Made by a program: the position numbers and the translations under genes. From the NCBI GenBank assembly GCA_951640165.1, contig OX621260.1, positions 18,928,001 through 18,992,000 of the forward strand: a stretch of DNA of 64,000 nucleotides. The letters run 5' to 3'. Positions 44,741 through 54,379 of the stretch are shown piece after piece (position 1 is the stretch's first letter; each line of letters begins with the position of its first letter). The notes beneath the pieces were generated by a model. That model was not told the DNA's origin. It did not search any database and worked only from the letters and a program-made list of their open reading frames with translations. This DNA comes from Pseudoips prasinana. Its lineage: Eukaryota; Arthropoda; Insecta; Lepidoptera; Nolidae.

Positions 44741-44843
44741 ACATTTAATAAAACGTAAACTTAAGGACATACTGCTCGGCGAATGTGACACTGTTATCAG
44801 TGAGTTACATTCGCGCGATGCTGTGGATCGACTAGTTTAAGAT

Positions 44844-44937
44844 ATGTTGGTGGATTTGTTGGTAGATTTGTTGGTGGATTTGTTGGTGGATTTGTTGGTA
44901 GATTTGTTGGTAGATATGTTGGTGGATTTGTTGGTTT
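44844..44937 (-). repeat. Inverted minisatellite patch with poly(T), at the 5' end of LINE E
   Basis: About 8 units in the opposite orientation (ATGTTGGTGGATTTGTTGG), ending GGATTTGTTGG then a T run to about 44951. Read on the minus strand this is poly(A) followed by CCAACAAATCCACC. That is exactly the LINE D tail-to-satellite junction seen at 37563 and 46782, here inverted. Confidence 0.9.
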
Positions 44938-44954
44938 TTTTTTTTTTTCTTTTT

Positions 44955-45979
44955 ACCTGGAGAACAGAACGCTTCGCACATCTATACACGGTACCATCGG
45001 CGACGAGGTAAGAGTAAATCTTGGTGTGCCGACCGGCTCAGTGTTCGGACCGGTGGGGTACATAATGCATGTGAACAGTGTCATAAATATCATAAAACAC
45101 TGCACCACGTTTATGTATGCAGATGACATGTGCCTACTATACTCATCCAAAAACGCCGCCGAGGCACAACATCACATGCAGATAGATTTTGAAAATATTA
45201 TTAAATGGGCGCATGATAATGGTATTATACTTAACTTTACAAAAACTAAATTAATGTTTATATGTTCCCCCTATAGTAGTTATAAGAAACAAGAACAGAT
45301 TCATCTAACCGGCCATACATACGAATGCTTACATAACGATAAGAATAGATGCTTATGTACAAATATAGATATAGTAGACAAATATAAATATTTAGGTTTA
45401 ACAGTAGATAGTAATTTAAATTGGAAATCACATATTAATGAGTTATGTTCTAAGCTGCGATCCATCTTGGGTAAATTCTTTCACCTCAGTAAATTTGTTA
45501 ATAAGAAAGTATTACATGTGTTATACTTCGCACTTGCAGACTCACTAATTAGTTATGGCTTAAGTAGTTATGGACTTACATTTAAAACGCAATTAGATTT
45601 AATTAAACAACTACAGATTAGACTAAGTAAATACCTTGTTCGAAAGAAAGTTAAGTTAAAATACAAGCAGAATTATGACAAGTTATTAAAGTTTTGTAAT
45701 ATAATACCAGTACATGATAAAGTAGAATACTTGATAGCATTAGAACAATATAAAATAAATGAATACAAAGAGCCAATAAATCACAAATATAATACTAGGA
45801 ATGCTGTTCAGGGAAAATTTTTAATACCTTATGTAAAAAATTATTATGGTAAAAGAACTAGACAATATTTAACTCCAACAATATTTAATAACATAGATTT
45901 TATAAGGAACTCGTCCAAAGATGATAATATAAGTGCTGTATCATTAAAAAAAAGACTGAAAAAGTACTACCTAAAATAA
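44955..45979 (+). CDS. LINE E ORF2 C-terminal part (RT palm to C-terminus), open
   Basis: Starts without its own ATG in YLENRTLRTSIHGTIGDEV, then VNLGVPTGSVFGPVGYIMH, FMYADDMCLLYSS (catalytic box), KYLGLTVDSNLNWKSHINEL and a basic C-terminus ending RLKKYYLK at 45979. It is the same family as LINE D and shares the unusual GVPTGSVFGP. No stop codons, but the endonuclease and half of the RT are missing, so it cannot function alone. Confidence 0.85.
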
Positions 45980-46290
45980 AAATATGTATAGTTATATAAA
46001 AAAAAGGTATAAATATATAATGTGTATAAATGTAATATGTAAGAGCGCCATTATCGCCAACAAACTGGCAACAGTTTGGCGATTTTGTTACATTGTTTTG
46101 TAATTTGAATAATTTAAGAGAATAAATGATTTAAAAAAAAAAAAAAAAAGATGCTTGAACTTGGATCGACACGCTGCCGCGTGTCTAGATTAGCTGTATT
46201 GTTCTAATTATATTTCTCTTTGTTGTGTTTTAGTTTTAACATAGATTTAAGATTTTAAAATATTTAAGTATATAGTATAATTGTGATATA

Positions 46291-46662
46291 CAGTATGTTA
46301 GGTTAAACGAGGGACATATTAAGGGAGGGTGTTCAGTATTCGATTCCCGTCCCAAATATATAAAAAACCTATAACCTAAATTTTTGACGTAATTATCCTA
46401 TAAAATACATTATCATGAACACTGACTGCGCAAGAAGTGAACAGTACCTAAAGTGATCACGTGGCAAGCTCGTGCGTAAACTCCGCCCTCCCCCCTCGCC
46501 CTTAGCGCAAGGGTGTATACACGTTGTGAGACTTTTGCGAAATTTTTGGCATGGTTCTGTTTGTTATTTATCAGTGTTTTTTTTTGTTCATATTTTTATT
46601 AGTATCATATAAGCATACACTATTGTGGGTTTAAATATATCCCTCGTTTAAACTAACATACT
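46291..46662. mobile_element. 372-bp MITE, TA target duplication, Tc1/mariner-type ends
   Basis: The terminal inverted repeats are 29 bp with 2 mismatches, starting CAGTATGTTAGKTTAAACGA. It is inserted in a TATATA of the LINE D2 3' UTR, duplicating TA. The uninterrupted site GTGATATATACCG is present in LINE D near 37437. There is no coding capacity; an autonomous partner is not in the window. Confidence 0.9.
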
Positions 46663-46782
46663 GTATACCGTTAATATTATATAAACGAGCGCGTCTCGCC
46701 AACAAGCTTTGTCGCTTGGCGAGGAACAATTTAATTGTAAAAATGTAATTTTCTTTTACGAATAAATAATTTAAAAAAAAAA

Positions 46783-47912
46783 CCAACAAATCTACCAACA
46801 AATCCACCAATATATCCACCAACAAATCGACCAACATATCTACCAACAAATCTACCAACTAATCCACCAACATACCCACCAACAAATCCTCCAACAAATC
46901 CACCAACAAATCCACCAACATATCCACCAACAAATCCACCAACATATCTAACAACAAATCCACCAACAAATCCACCAACATATCCACCAACAAATCCACC
47001 AACATATCTACCAACAAATCTACCAACAAATCCACCAACAAATCCACCAACAAATCTACCAACAAATCCACCAACATATCCACCAACAAATCCACCAACA
47101 AATCTACCAACAAATCCACCAATATATCCACCAACAAATCCGCCAACAAATCGACCAACATATCTACCAACAAATCTACCAACTAATCCACCAAAAAATC
47201 CACCAACAAATCGACCAACATATCTACCAACAAATCTCCCAACTAATCCACCAACATATCTACCAACAAATCCACCAACAAATCGACCAACATATCTACC
47301 AACAAATCTACCAACAAATCCACCAACATATCCACCAACAAATCCACCAACAAATCTACCAACAAATCCACCAACAAATCTACCAACAAATCCGCCAACA
47401 AATCGACCAACATATCTACCAACAAATCTTCCAACTAAACCACCAACATATCCACCAACAAATCCGCCAACAAATCGACCAACATATCTACCAACAAATC
47501 TACCAACTAATCCACCAACATATCTACCAACAAATCCACCGATAAATCCACCAACAAATCTACCAACAAATCCACCAACAAATCGACCAACATATCTACC
47601 AACATATCCACCAACAAATCCACCAACAAATCTACCAACAAATCCACCAACAAATCGACCAACATATCTACCAACATATCCACCAACAAATCCACCAACA
47701 TATCCACCAACAAATCCGCCAACAAATCGACCAACATATCTACCAACAAATCTACCAACTAATCCACCAACATATCTACCAACAAATCCACCAACAAATC
47801 CACCAACAAATCTATCAACAAATCCACCAACAAATCGACCAACATATCTACCAACATATCCACCAACAAATCCACCAACAAATCCAACAACAAATCCACC
47901 AACAAATCCACC
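46783..47912 (+). repeat. 12-bp minisatellite, block 5 (1.13 kb)
   Basis: From CCAACAAATCTACC after the D2 poly(A) to AATCCACC at 47912. On the minus strand one frame (repeat of FVGG, FVGR, YVGR) is continuous with the cysteine-rich fragment to the right, giving a 470-codon open frame that is probably meaningless. Confidence 0.95.
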
Positions 47913-48143
47913 TTGGCAATTGGTACACGCTGGAGAACACTGCAACCCTACTTTTTTACAGCTACATTTGGCACTACAACCTTTCTTGCAATTGCAAAAA
48001 AAAGTGTTAAGAAGTTTTTCTGGAGCAGGGGGCAGTAAAGTTCGAATCGGTTCCAAAGTATTATTTATCAATTTCCAACCCCAGTCTTCAGGGTTCAGTT
48101 CATTGCCTTGCCATGTCTGAACTTGATAGTATACTCGAAACAA
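47913..48143 (-). pseudogene. Cysteine-rich CXC-like C-terminal fragment abutting the satellite
   Basis: About 77 codons: MFRVYYQVQTWQGNELNPED, then LEPIRTLLPPAPEKLL and NTFFCNCKKGCSAKCSCKKV, GLQCSPACTNCQGG. I recognise this as the C-terminal module (Trp-rich segment, TLLPPAP, Cys cluster) of a protein family repeated in insect genomes, perhaps transposon-borne. I cannot name it. The frame then runs into the satellite without a stop. The upstream coding part is missing; 48144-48180 is in frame-disrupted sequence. Confidence 0.55.
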
Positions 48144-48324
48144 ATGTTGAGTAGCAGATACCGATGTTGGAGGAAGACAAGATAGCTGTACTTGCTTTTT
48201 GTTTCGTGTATTTTTTACAAATGTTAAATATCTGTACGTATTTATAATAATAATAATAAATACTTTATTTCAGCAAATTAAAATCGCCATATTGTGTTAA
48301 TACAAATACTTAAAAACTATAATA
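48144..48324. other. Short spacer with LINE-like ATT tail
   Basis: TTATAATAATAATAATAAAT then ACTTTATTTCAGC at 48242-48275 reads on the minus strand as a LINE 3' end (AATAAAGTATTTATTATT). The body of that element is not identifiable before the mariner begins. Confidence 0.4.
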
Positions 48325-49606
48325 GGTCTTTACCTATGAAATTGCCGTTTTGTATGAAAAAATTTAAACGAATTTTTTTCATGAATTTTTTTATTTGTAT
48401 TAATCGAAGTAATCACCCATGCAATCGATGCATCTTTGCCATCGCAGTGGCAGTTTATTGATGCCCTTCTTAAAGAAATCAGCTGGACGGGAGGCAACAA
48501 ATTCTTCAAAGGCATTTTGTACTGCCTCTCGGGTATTGAATTTTTTTCCCGCCAAGAAGTTATCCAAATTCTGGAAAAAGTAGTAGTCTGTAGGCGCAAG
48601 GTCTGGTGAGTAGGGCGGATGACGGAGAGCTTCCAACCCCAGTTCTTGCAACTTGGAGACCGTCTGCTGTGCAGTATGAGGTCGCGCGTTGTCGTGCAGG
48701 AGCAGCGGAGACGAGCGATTGACCAATGCTGGTTGGAGATGCGCCAGCTTCTCCATCATTGTGCTCAGTTCTTCACAGTACACATCTGCAGTAATGCTCA
48801 CCCCGTTTGGTAAGAAGCTGTGATGAATCACACCGGCGCTAGACCACCAAACAGTGACCATCACTTTTCTAGGGGTGAGTTTTCGTTTAGGGCATTGTTT
48901 AGGTGCTGAACCAGGATCCAACCAACTTGCTGAGCGCTTGCGGTTATCAAACAGAATCCATTTTTCATCGCAGGTAACAATGCGGTTCAAAATTCCTTCA
49001 TTTGTGTGTCTGTTGAGCAGTGCAAGGCACGTCTCGACGCGTACTTCGCGCTGGCGATCATTGAGTTCGTGGGGCACCCATTTGTCAAGCTTTTTTACCT
49101 TGCCAATTTGACGCAAATGGACCAATATTGTTTTGACGCTAACGTCGAAAGCTGCTGCTAATTCAGCCGTAGATTGTGTATCATCAGCTTCCACAACCGC
49201 CTTTAATTCGTCATTGTCGACCAAAGTCTTCGGACGACCGCGAGGTTCATTTTTCAGGTCGAAATTTCCAGAACGGAAGCGAGCAAACCAATAACAGGTG
49301 GTGCGTTGGTTTGTAGTGTTAGCTCCGTAAACGTCGTTGATGTTGCGTGCCGCTTGTGCCGCGTTGCTGCCACGACGGTACTCATATTCCATAATTACTC
49401 GAATTTTTAACGTATCCATGATGACGAAAAAGATTGAAATGCGATGAAAATGTAACACTAATCAATAAAGAAATGACTACTTTTGGAAAAAAGAATCCAT
49501 GTTTTTAAAATAAAATTAATTTGAAATTAGAATTCTTAGCCAAACAAAAATTATTTTGATTTGAAATGGCCAGTACTGCAGAACGGCAATTTCATAGGTA
49601 AAGACC
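48325..49606 (-). mobile_element. Mariner copy 2, complete (1282 bp), TA target duplication
   Basis: Ends GGTCTTTACCTATGAAATTG with TA at 48323-48324 and 49607-49608. Same length and same ORF position as copy 1. The differences I noted (near 48428, 48526, 48877 and 49001) do not change the protein. It sits 35 bp from the BEL/Pao left LTR. Confidence 0.95.
48400..49419 (-). CDS. Mariner transposase, DD34D, intact (copy 2)
   Basis: The same 339-residue protein as copy 1 from the ATG at 49419 (an upstream ATG at 49458 adds 13). Catalytic residues lie in VTCDEKWIL, LLHDNARPH and LAPTDYYFF. HTH region and inverted repeats intact. Two intact identical transposases 16 kb apart in otherwise decayed DNA show that this family moved recently. 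Confidence 0.95.
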   Translation of the reverse strand: MDTLKIRVIMEYEYRRGSNAAQAARNINDVYGANTTNQRTTCYWFARFRSGNFDLKNEPRGRPKTLVDNDELKAVVEADDTQSTAELAAAFDVSVKTILVHLRQIGKVKKLDKWVPHELNDRQREVRVETCLALLNRHTNEGILNRIVTCDEKWILFDNRKRSASWLDPGSAPKQCPKRKLTPRKVMVTVWWSSAGVIHHSFLPNGVSITADVYCEELSTMMEKLAHLQPALVNRSSPLLLHDNARPHTAQQTVSKLQELGLEALRHPPYSPDLAPTDYYFFQNLDNFLAGKKFNTREAVQNAFEEFVASRPADFFKKGINKLPLRWQRCIDCMGDYFD

Positions 49607-49641
49607 TAATATTAGTACTAAGTACTAGGCATTATTAGGTT

Positions 49642-49736
49642 TGTTACGATTGTGGTATCGGGATTTCAGGGGCAAAAGTTGTGGTTTGAAAATGTATCCT
49701 CTTGTTTGTTGTTTTTGAGACAATTTAGTGTATTTC
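49642..49736. repeat. BEL/Pao left LTR, part 1
   Basis: The first 95 bp of the LTR, ending ...TTAGTGTATTTC, where LINE J begins. It has GTGG where the right LTR has GT near the start. Confidence 0.9.
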
Positions 49737-52415
49737 AATACTCAATACTTTATTGCATTCCATAATGTATACAAGGCTGGTAGGTAAATTATAGAGAAAC
49801 AATTATGGACCCTGTCGGGCACAGCAAGTTAGTTTTTAGAGGAGAGGATGAAGCGCTTTTTGTTTAAAAACATAATAATATTGAAATTAAGGAGTAATTA
49901 TTAATAGATATTTTCTAAATTATAAATTAGGTAATTATTTTATATATTTATTTATATATTAGCTGTAATTTATTATTAACTAAATAGTAAGTAATTAAAG
50001 ATATTGCACGGTAGATAAGGTAAATAGATGTATTAGGTACTACTTGGTTATTCTAATTATCTTCGTTTCTCTAGGAGGAATTTATCTTTGAAGTATTCGT
50101 CAATTGTGTAGTAGGTTTTATCTAAGAGAAATCGTTTTAGTTTATTTATAAATATATTGTTTGTTTCTGTGTTTTTTATGTGTTCAGGTAATTTATTGTA
50201 GATTTTTATTGACGTGACAAACGCACTAGAGGAGTGCATTTTTAAACGTGAAGTTGGCAGGTTGAGTCTATTTCCATGTCTAAGTTTGATTTCTGTTTGT
50301 ATGTCTTCTCTTTTGCTGTAGAATTGTGGGTACTCGTACTTCCTTACAAATTTGCAAATTCCAAATATATAGAGACAGGGTAGTGTTAGGATGTTTAGTT
50401 CCTTGAAGTGTGGTTTACATGAGTCGGTGTCTTCTATGTTAACCAATATTCTTATAAGTTTCTTCTGTATTGTAAATAGCGAAGGTGCGTCTGTACTGTT
50501 ACCCCATAATATTATTCCGTATTTAAGCCAAGCGAACGCGTACGCATAGTATGTTACTATTGCTGTTTTGAGATCTGTAGTTTTCTTTATTTCTCTGAGG
50601 GCATATGCAAATTTAGATAGCTTTGTTTTTACTTTCTGTATGTGTGGTTTCCAGTCTAGGTGTGTATCTATGTCTAGGCCTAAAAGGGTGAATTTATTAA
50701 CTATTTCTAACTTGGATCCTTTGTATTTAAAATTTATATTTATTGGGGTTTTTTGTCGCGGGTGGAAAGTGACTATTTTTGTCTTACTAAAGTTAATTTC
50801 AAGGTTATGTTCGTTCATCCAGCATGTTGTGGTATCAAGTATAGATGTTAGTGTTTGGTTCAGGTTTTGGTTATTTTTACATGATGTTAAAATAGAGACG
50901 TCGTCGGCAAACAATACGCACGTTTCATTTATGTGGTTAGGGAGATCATTTATGTAGACTAAGAACAATAGGCATCCTATGACACTTCCCTGTGGTATGG
51001 AGGCGTTTACAGGTATGTTTTGTGATCTTATTAGTTCAATGTGTTGTGTTTGTGTATTGTAGTGTTCTATTTCTACGACTTGTTCACTGTTTTTTAAATA
51101 AGATGTAAACCAGTCATGACTTTTTCCTCGGATACCTATGTTGTAAAGTTTATTCAATAGTATATCGAATTGTACTTTATCATACGCTTTGGTCATGTCT
51201 AATAACAGTCCAATAGCGTATTTTTTATTATCAATAATTTTGAGTGCTTCTTGTATGTACTTGTAGACGGCCAAAACAGTGGATCGGTTCTTGCGAAATC
51301 CATTTTGGCTATCATTGAAAATGCTATATTTTTCACAGAACGCGTAAACGCGATTACACATAACTTTTTCGAATATTTTTGAGGCTGTTGGTAGTAGAGC
51401 AATGGGACGGTAATTGTTCGGGTCAGTTTTATCGTTTTTTTTTTTTTTGAAAATAGGTTTAATGAGGGCCTTTTTGAGTAAGTCAGGAAAAACACCTTCT
51501 TCGAAGGATTGGTTAATTAGTATATAAAATGGCAAGGTAAGTTCATCAGCGCACTGTTTTATCAGACTGGGTGGGAGTCCGTCGATTCCGTGGCTGTTCT
51601 TGTTCTTTAGGTTTTTAATAATTATGTTTATTTCATAAGGATCGACTGGGTTAAGGTATAATGTATTTTGTGTAGTTAAGGTTGCCGGTAGCCCCTTTGG
51701 TTTGCTGCCGGTTGGTGTTGTAGTTTTCCCACCAATGGAGACAAAGAAATTATTAAATATGTTGGCTACTTCTTGCGGTTTCGCCGTTAAGCTATTATCT
51801 ACTTGTAATGTTATGTTGTGTTTCTCGGTTTTACGCTTTTTGTTTGAGCGTTCATTTATGATTCCCCACATTGTTTTAACTTTATTATTTGATTTAGTCA
51901 TTTTATTTTTGTAGTGCAGTTTTTTAGCTGTTGTAACCGCCTTTTTCAGTATTAATTCATATTTTTTGTAATATGTTATTAATGTGGGATCTTTTGTTTT
52001 TGTAATTAATATTTTTAACAATCTTTTATTAGTACTGGATTTTTTTATACCAACAGTGAGCTAATATTTCTTATAGTTAGTTTTAAGTTTAATTTTAAGT
52101 AGTGGGATACACTTATTTAGGATTAGGGTAAGTTTATCGTTAAATGTTTTATAATTTGTGTTAATATTATTATCAGTTTTAAGTATATCATTCCAATTAA
52201 TTTTTTGTAATTCCTCTTTAAATTTTAATATGTTTGTATTGTTATATAACCTTTTCTTTGTGTACCAATTACTTGTACTGAGTTGTTCTGGTAATTTTAA
52301 ATATAAGACTGTGCTATGGTGGTCAGAGAAGCCTAAGTCGTCTATTGTTACGTGCATGTCTTTGTGGTTAAAGTTCGTGAATATTAGATCTAAACATGTT
52401 GCGGTGTTTGGTGAA
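49737..52415 (-). mobile_element. LINE J, 5'-truncated, inserted in the BEL/Pao LTR
   Basis: Flanked by ATTTC (49732-49736 and 52416-52420). The minus-strand tail is AATAAAGTATTGAGTATT. It starts at the left with about 320 bp of 3' UTR. The 5' truncation falls in the endonuclease. Confidence 0.88.
50057..52415 (-). pseudogene. LINE J ORF2: end of endonuclease plus complete reverse transcriptase
   Basis: One continuous frame apart from a single TAG near 52057 (position of a Trp or Gln codon). Endonuclease end: HEISPNTATCLDLIFTNFN and DDLGFSDHHSTVLYL. RT: KNSHGIDGLPPSLIKQ, IKPIFKKKKNDKTDPNNYRP, GLLLDMTKAYDKVQFD, NASIPQGSVIGCLLFLVYIN and CVLFADDVSILTS. The C-terminal 200 residues end DEYFKDKFLLEKRR. 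The 654-residue main frame has no break, so this insertion is young relative to most LINEs here. It belongs to a broad CR1/Jockey-like assemblage; exact clade not assigned. Confidence 0.88.
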
Positions 52416-52420
52416 ATTTC

Positions 52421-52600
52421 GTGTACAAGTTTGAATTACACGACAGAACCGATATTAATGCGCGGGAAGAATTCTTATGTCTACGTTTTCGAATTTAGAG
52501 ATAACACAAAAATAATATTTTCACAGTTAATAGTTTAACACAGCGCCATCTGCTGGATAAATTTAACACTAATGGCGAAAGATGGCGCTATGCGTTAACA
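52421..52600. repeat. BEL/Pao left LTR, part 2
   Basis: Continues the LTR after LINE J (GTGTACAAGTTTGAATTACA) to GCGTTAACA. It lacks a 46-bp segment that the right LTR has between TTTAGAGA and TAACACAAAA, lost or gained between short AGA repeats. Confidence 0.9.
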
Positions 52601-52637
52601 TACTCGGCCACCTTGAGAGCTTGTAATAGCTCTCAAC

Positions 52638-54150
52638 CTAGGATGCTACGTCTTCCTCTGCTGACGTTGAAGAGATCGGGAGAGGACATATCTTTGAATA
52701 CGCCCTGACGATGACACCGGATGCAGTCCTGATGGACGCAACTCTTGATACATTGTCACGTCCTGGGTATGTTGTCAGGATTCTTCCTAGCCGCCACATC
52801 AGAGGCGGTAAGTTATCTTCTTTGATGAGTACCAAGGTATTAGGAACGAGGGCCCCTTGAGATTCCTTCCATTTGACGCGTTTCTGAAGCTCTGATATGT
52901 AGTCAGTCGCCCAACGCCTCCAAACATGCTGTCTCAGCTGTTCAACTCGTTGGTAACGCAATAATGTAGTTGAAGACCTCGACGTAATGTCAGCACCAGC
53001 TGGAGCCGTCAAGGGCCGGCCGATCAGGAAGTCGTCAGGCGTCTGGCGTCAGGGGCGTAAAGTCATCAGGATCTTGGGACATAGGGTGCATAGGACGGGA
53101 ATTAAGGACGGCCTCTATTTGTACCAAAACCGTACTAAATTCTTCATAGGTCAAGTGAGCGTTGCAGATAACGCGTTTTATACAGTATTTAGTAGACCGG
53201 ACAGCGCTTTCCCATAATCCGCCAAAATTAGGAGCGTTTATAGGTGAAAATTTAAAGTCTATTTGATTATTTGAAGCGTAATTCATGATATCTTGAGAAC
53301 TGGTTTGTAAAAATTCTGAAAATTCTCTAGCTGCACCTACAAGGTTCCTACCGTTATCTGAGTATATTAATGACGGCTTGCCTCTACGCGAGATAAATCT
53401 TTTTAAAGCTAAGATATAATACTCTGAGGATAATGATGTCACAAGTTCTAAGTGCAATGCTCTCGTTGACAAGCAAACAAATACACACAAATAGCATTTT
53501 TCTTATCTAGAACCTCTATCTATCTTATTTAAGACATACATAGGTAGGTCCAGCATAATCCACGCCGATCTTTAAAAAAGGAAAATCAGATTTGGACGTT
53601 CACTAGGTAAATTACCCATTATAGGTTGTACCTGCCTACAATTTCAGCTTTGAAACGACACTTGGCCTATGATCAACCATGCCTGTCTAATATGCGATAG
53701 TAAAAGCTGAGGGGCTGCATGTAGCATAATATGATGGTTATTTCTAAATAAAAGTAATGTCAAATAATGATTGCTACATAATATCATGGGATGTTTCTGA
53801 TCGTATGACAAATCTGAATTAAATAATCGACCTCCCACTCGAATTATATTATTTTGATCTAAAAATATGTTTAATGAACTTAGCCTACTGGATGATTAAA
53901 TTTTTTGTTTATTTATTAATGCATTATAATCTAAAGGATAAGATTCAATTTGCGCTTGCCTAGTTATATACATAAAAGCCTTGTTTAACTCATTCCCAGA
54001 TAACGGAACCGTGCTATGTTCCGAAACATATTTAATGCGTATGTTTTTTATAAAGCGAAACACATAAGCACAGGCTCGCTGGAGTCTAATTAATTGCGAA
54101 TATCTAGTAATATAAATTATATTATTATTATATGGAATATTATTTATCAT
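52638..54150 (-). pseudogene. BEL/Pao pol: integrase and C-terminal domain, frameshifted
   Basis: 54150-53896 and 53838-53644 carry the region ahead of the integrase (LIRLQRACAYVFRFI, then GGRLFNSDLSYDQKHPMIL and HHIMLHAAPQLLL, the zinc-binding part). Near 53555 is DYAGPTYV (first catalytic Asp). 53490-53035 holds TRALHLELVTSLSSEYY, LIYSDNGRNLVGA (second Asp) and NAPNFGGLWESAV (Glu). 53012-52638 is the chromatin/RNA-associated C-terminal domain of BEL elements (LRQHVWRRWATDYISELQ, LPPLMWRLGRI). Frames break near 53500 and 53030. Integration of the element's DNA would be the function. Confidence 0.85.
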
Positions 54151-54379
54151 GCAAATAGAATTATGATCTTTAATTTAAAGTAAATCGTTAGTAAGAGTGT
54201 CGTTAGCCTTTTGATCCCATTGGATCACCTTTTATAATAGGTAGTCTGGTCCGTGTCACCACAGACTTGGAAGTACTAAGTTCCTCTAAAGATGTACCTC
54301 GCGATAATAAGTCCGCATGATTCCAACTGGTATTGCTGGTTAGATCGTTAATTTCTACAACGCGGTTCTGTACAAAGGT

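Larger units (their letters stand above)
44844..46147 (+). mobile_element. LINE E: 5'-truncated relative of LINE D with inverted 5' segment
   Basis: Inserted in D2 with AAGAT duplicated (44839-44843 and 46148-46152). It begins with the inverted satellite/poly(T) patch, then RT sequence from about 44955, and ends in poly(A). An inversion at the 5' end is typical of twin priming during target-primed reverse transcription. Confidence 0.8.
44741..46782 (+). mobile_element. LINE D2: 5'-truncated LINE D tail in the minisatellite, with two nested insertions
   Basis: 44747-44843 and 46148-46782 match the LINE D 3' UTR at 37210-37560 nearly base for base (CGTAAACTTAAGGACATACT, ACACGCTGCCGCGTGTCTAG). 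It ends in poly(A) followed by CCAACAAATCTACC, the same satellite phase as LINE D. It is interrupted by LINE E (TSD AAGAT) and by a MITE at 46291-46662. LINE D provides the empty site for both insertions. Confidence 0.88.

Noticed and set aside
43082..44758. 558-codon open frame of NPPT/YPPT repeats as a structural or mucin-like protein
   Set aside because: It is satellite; all six frames are open and the frame starts in a LINE leader and ends in a LINE tail.
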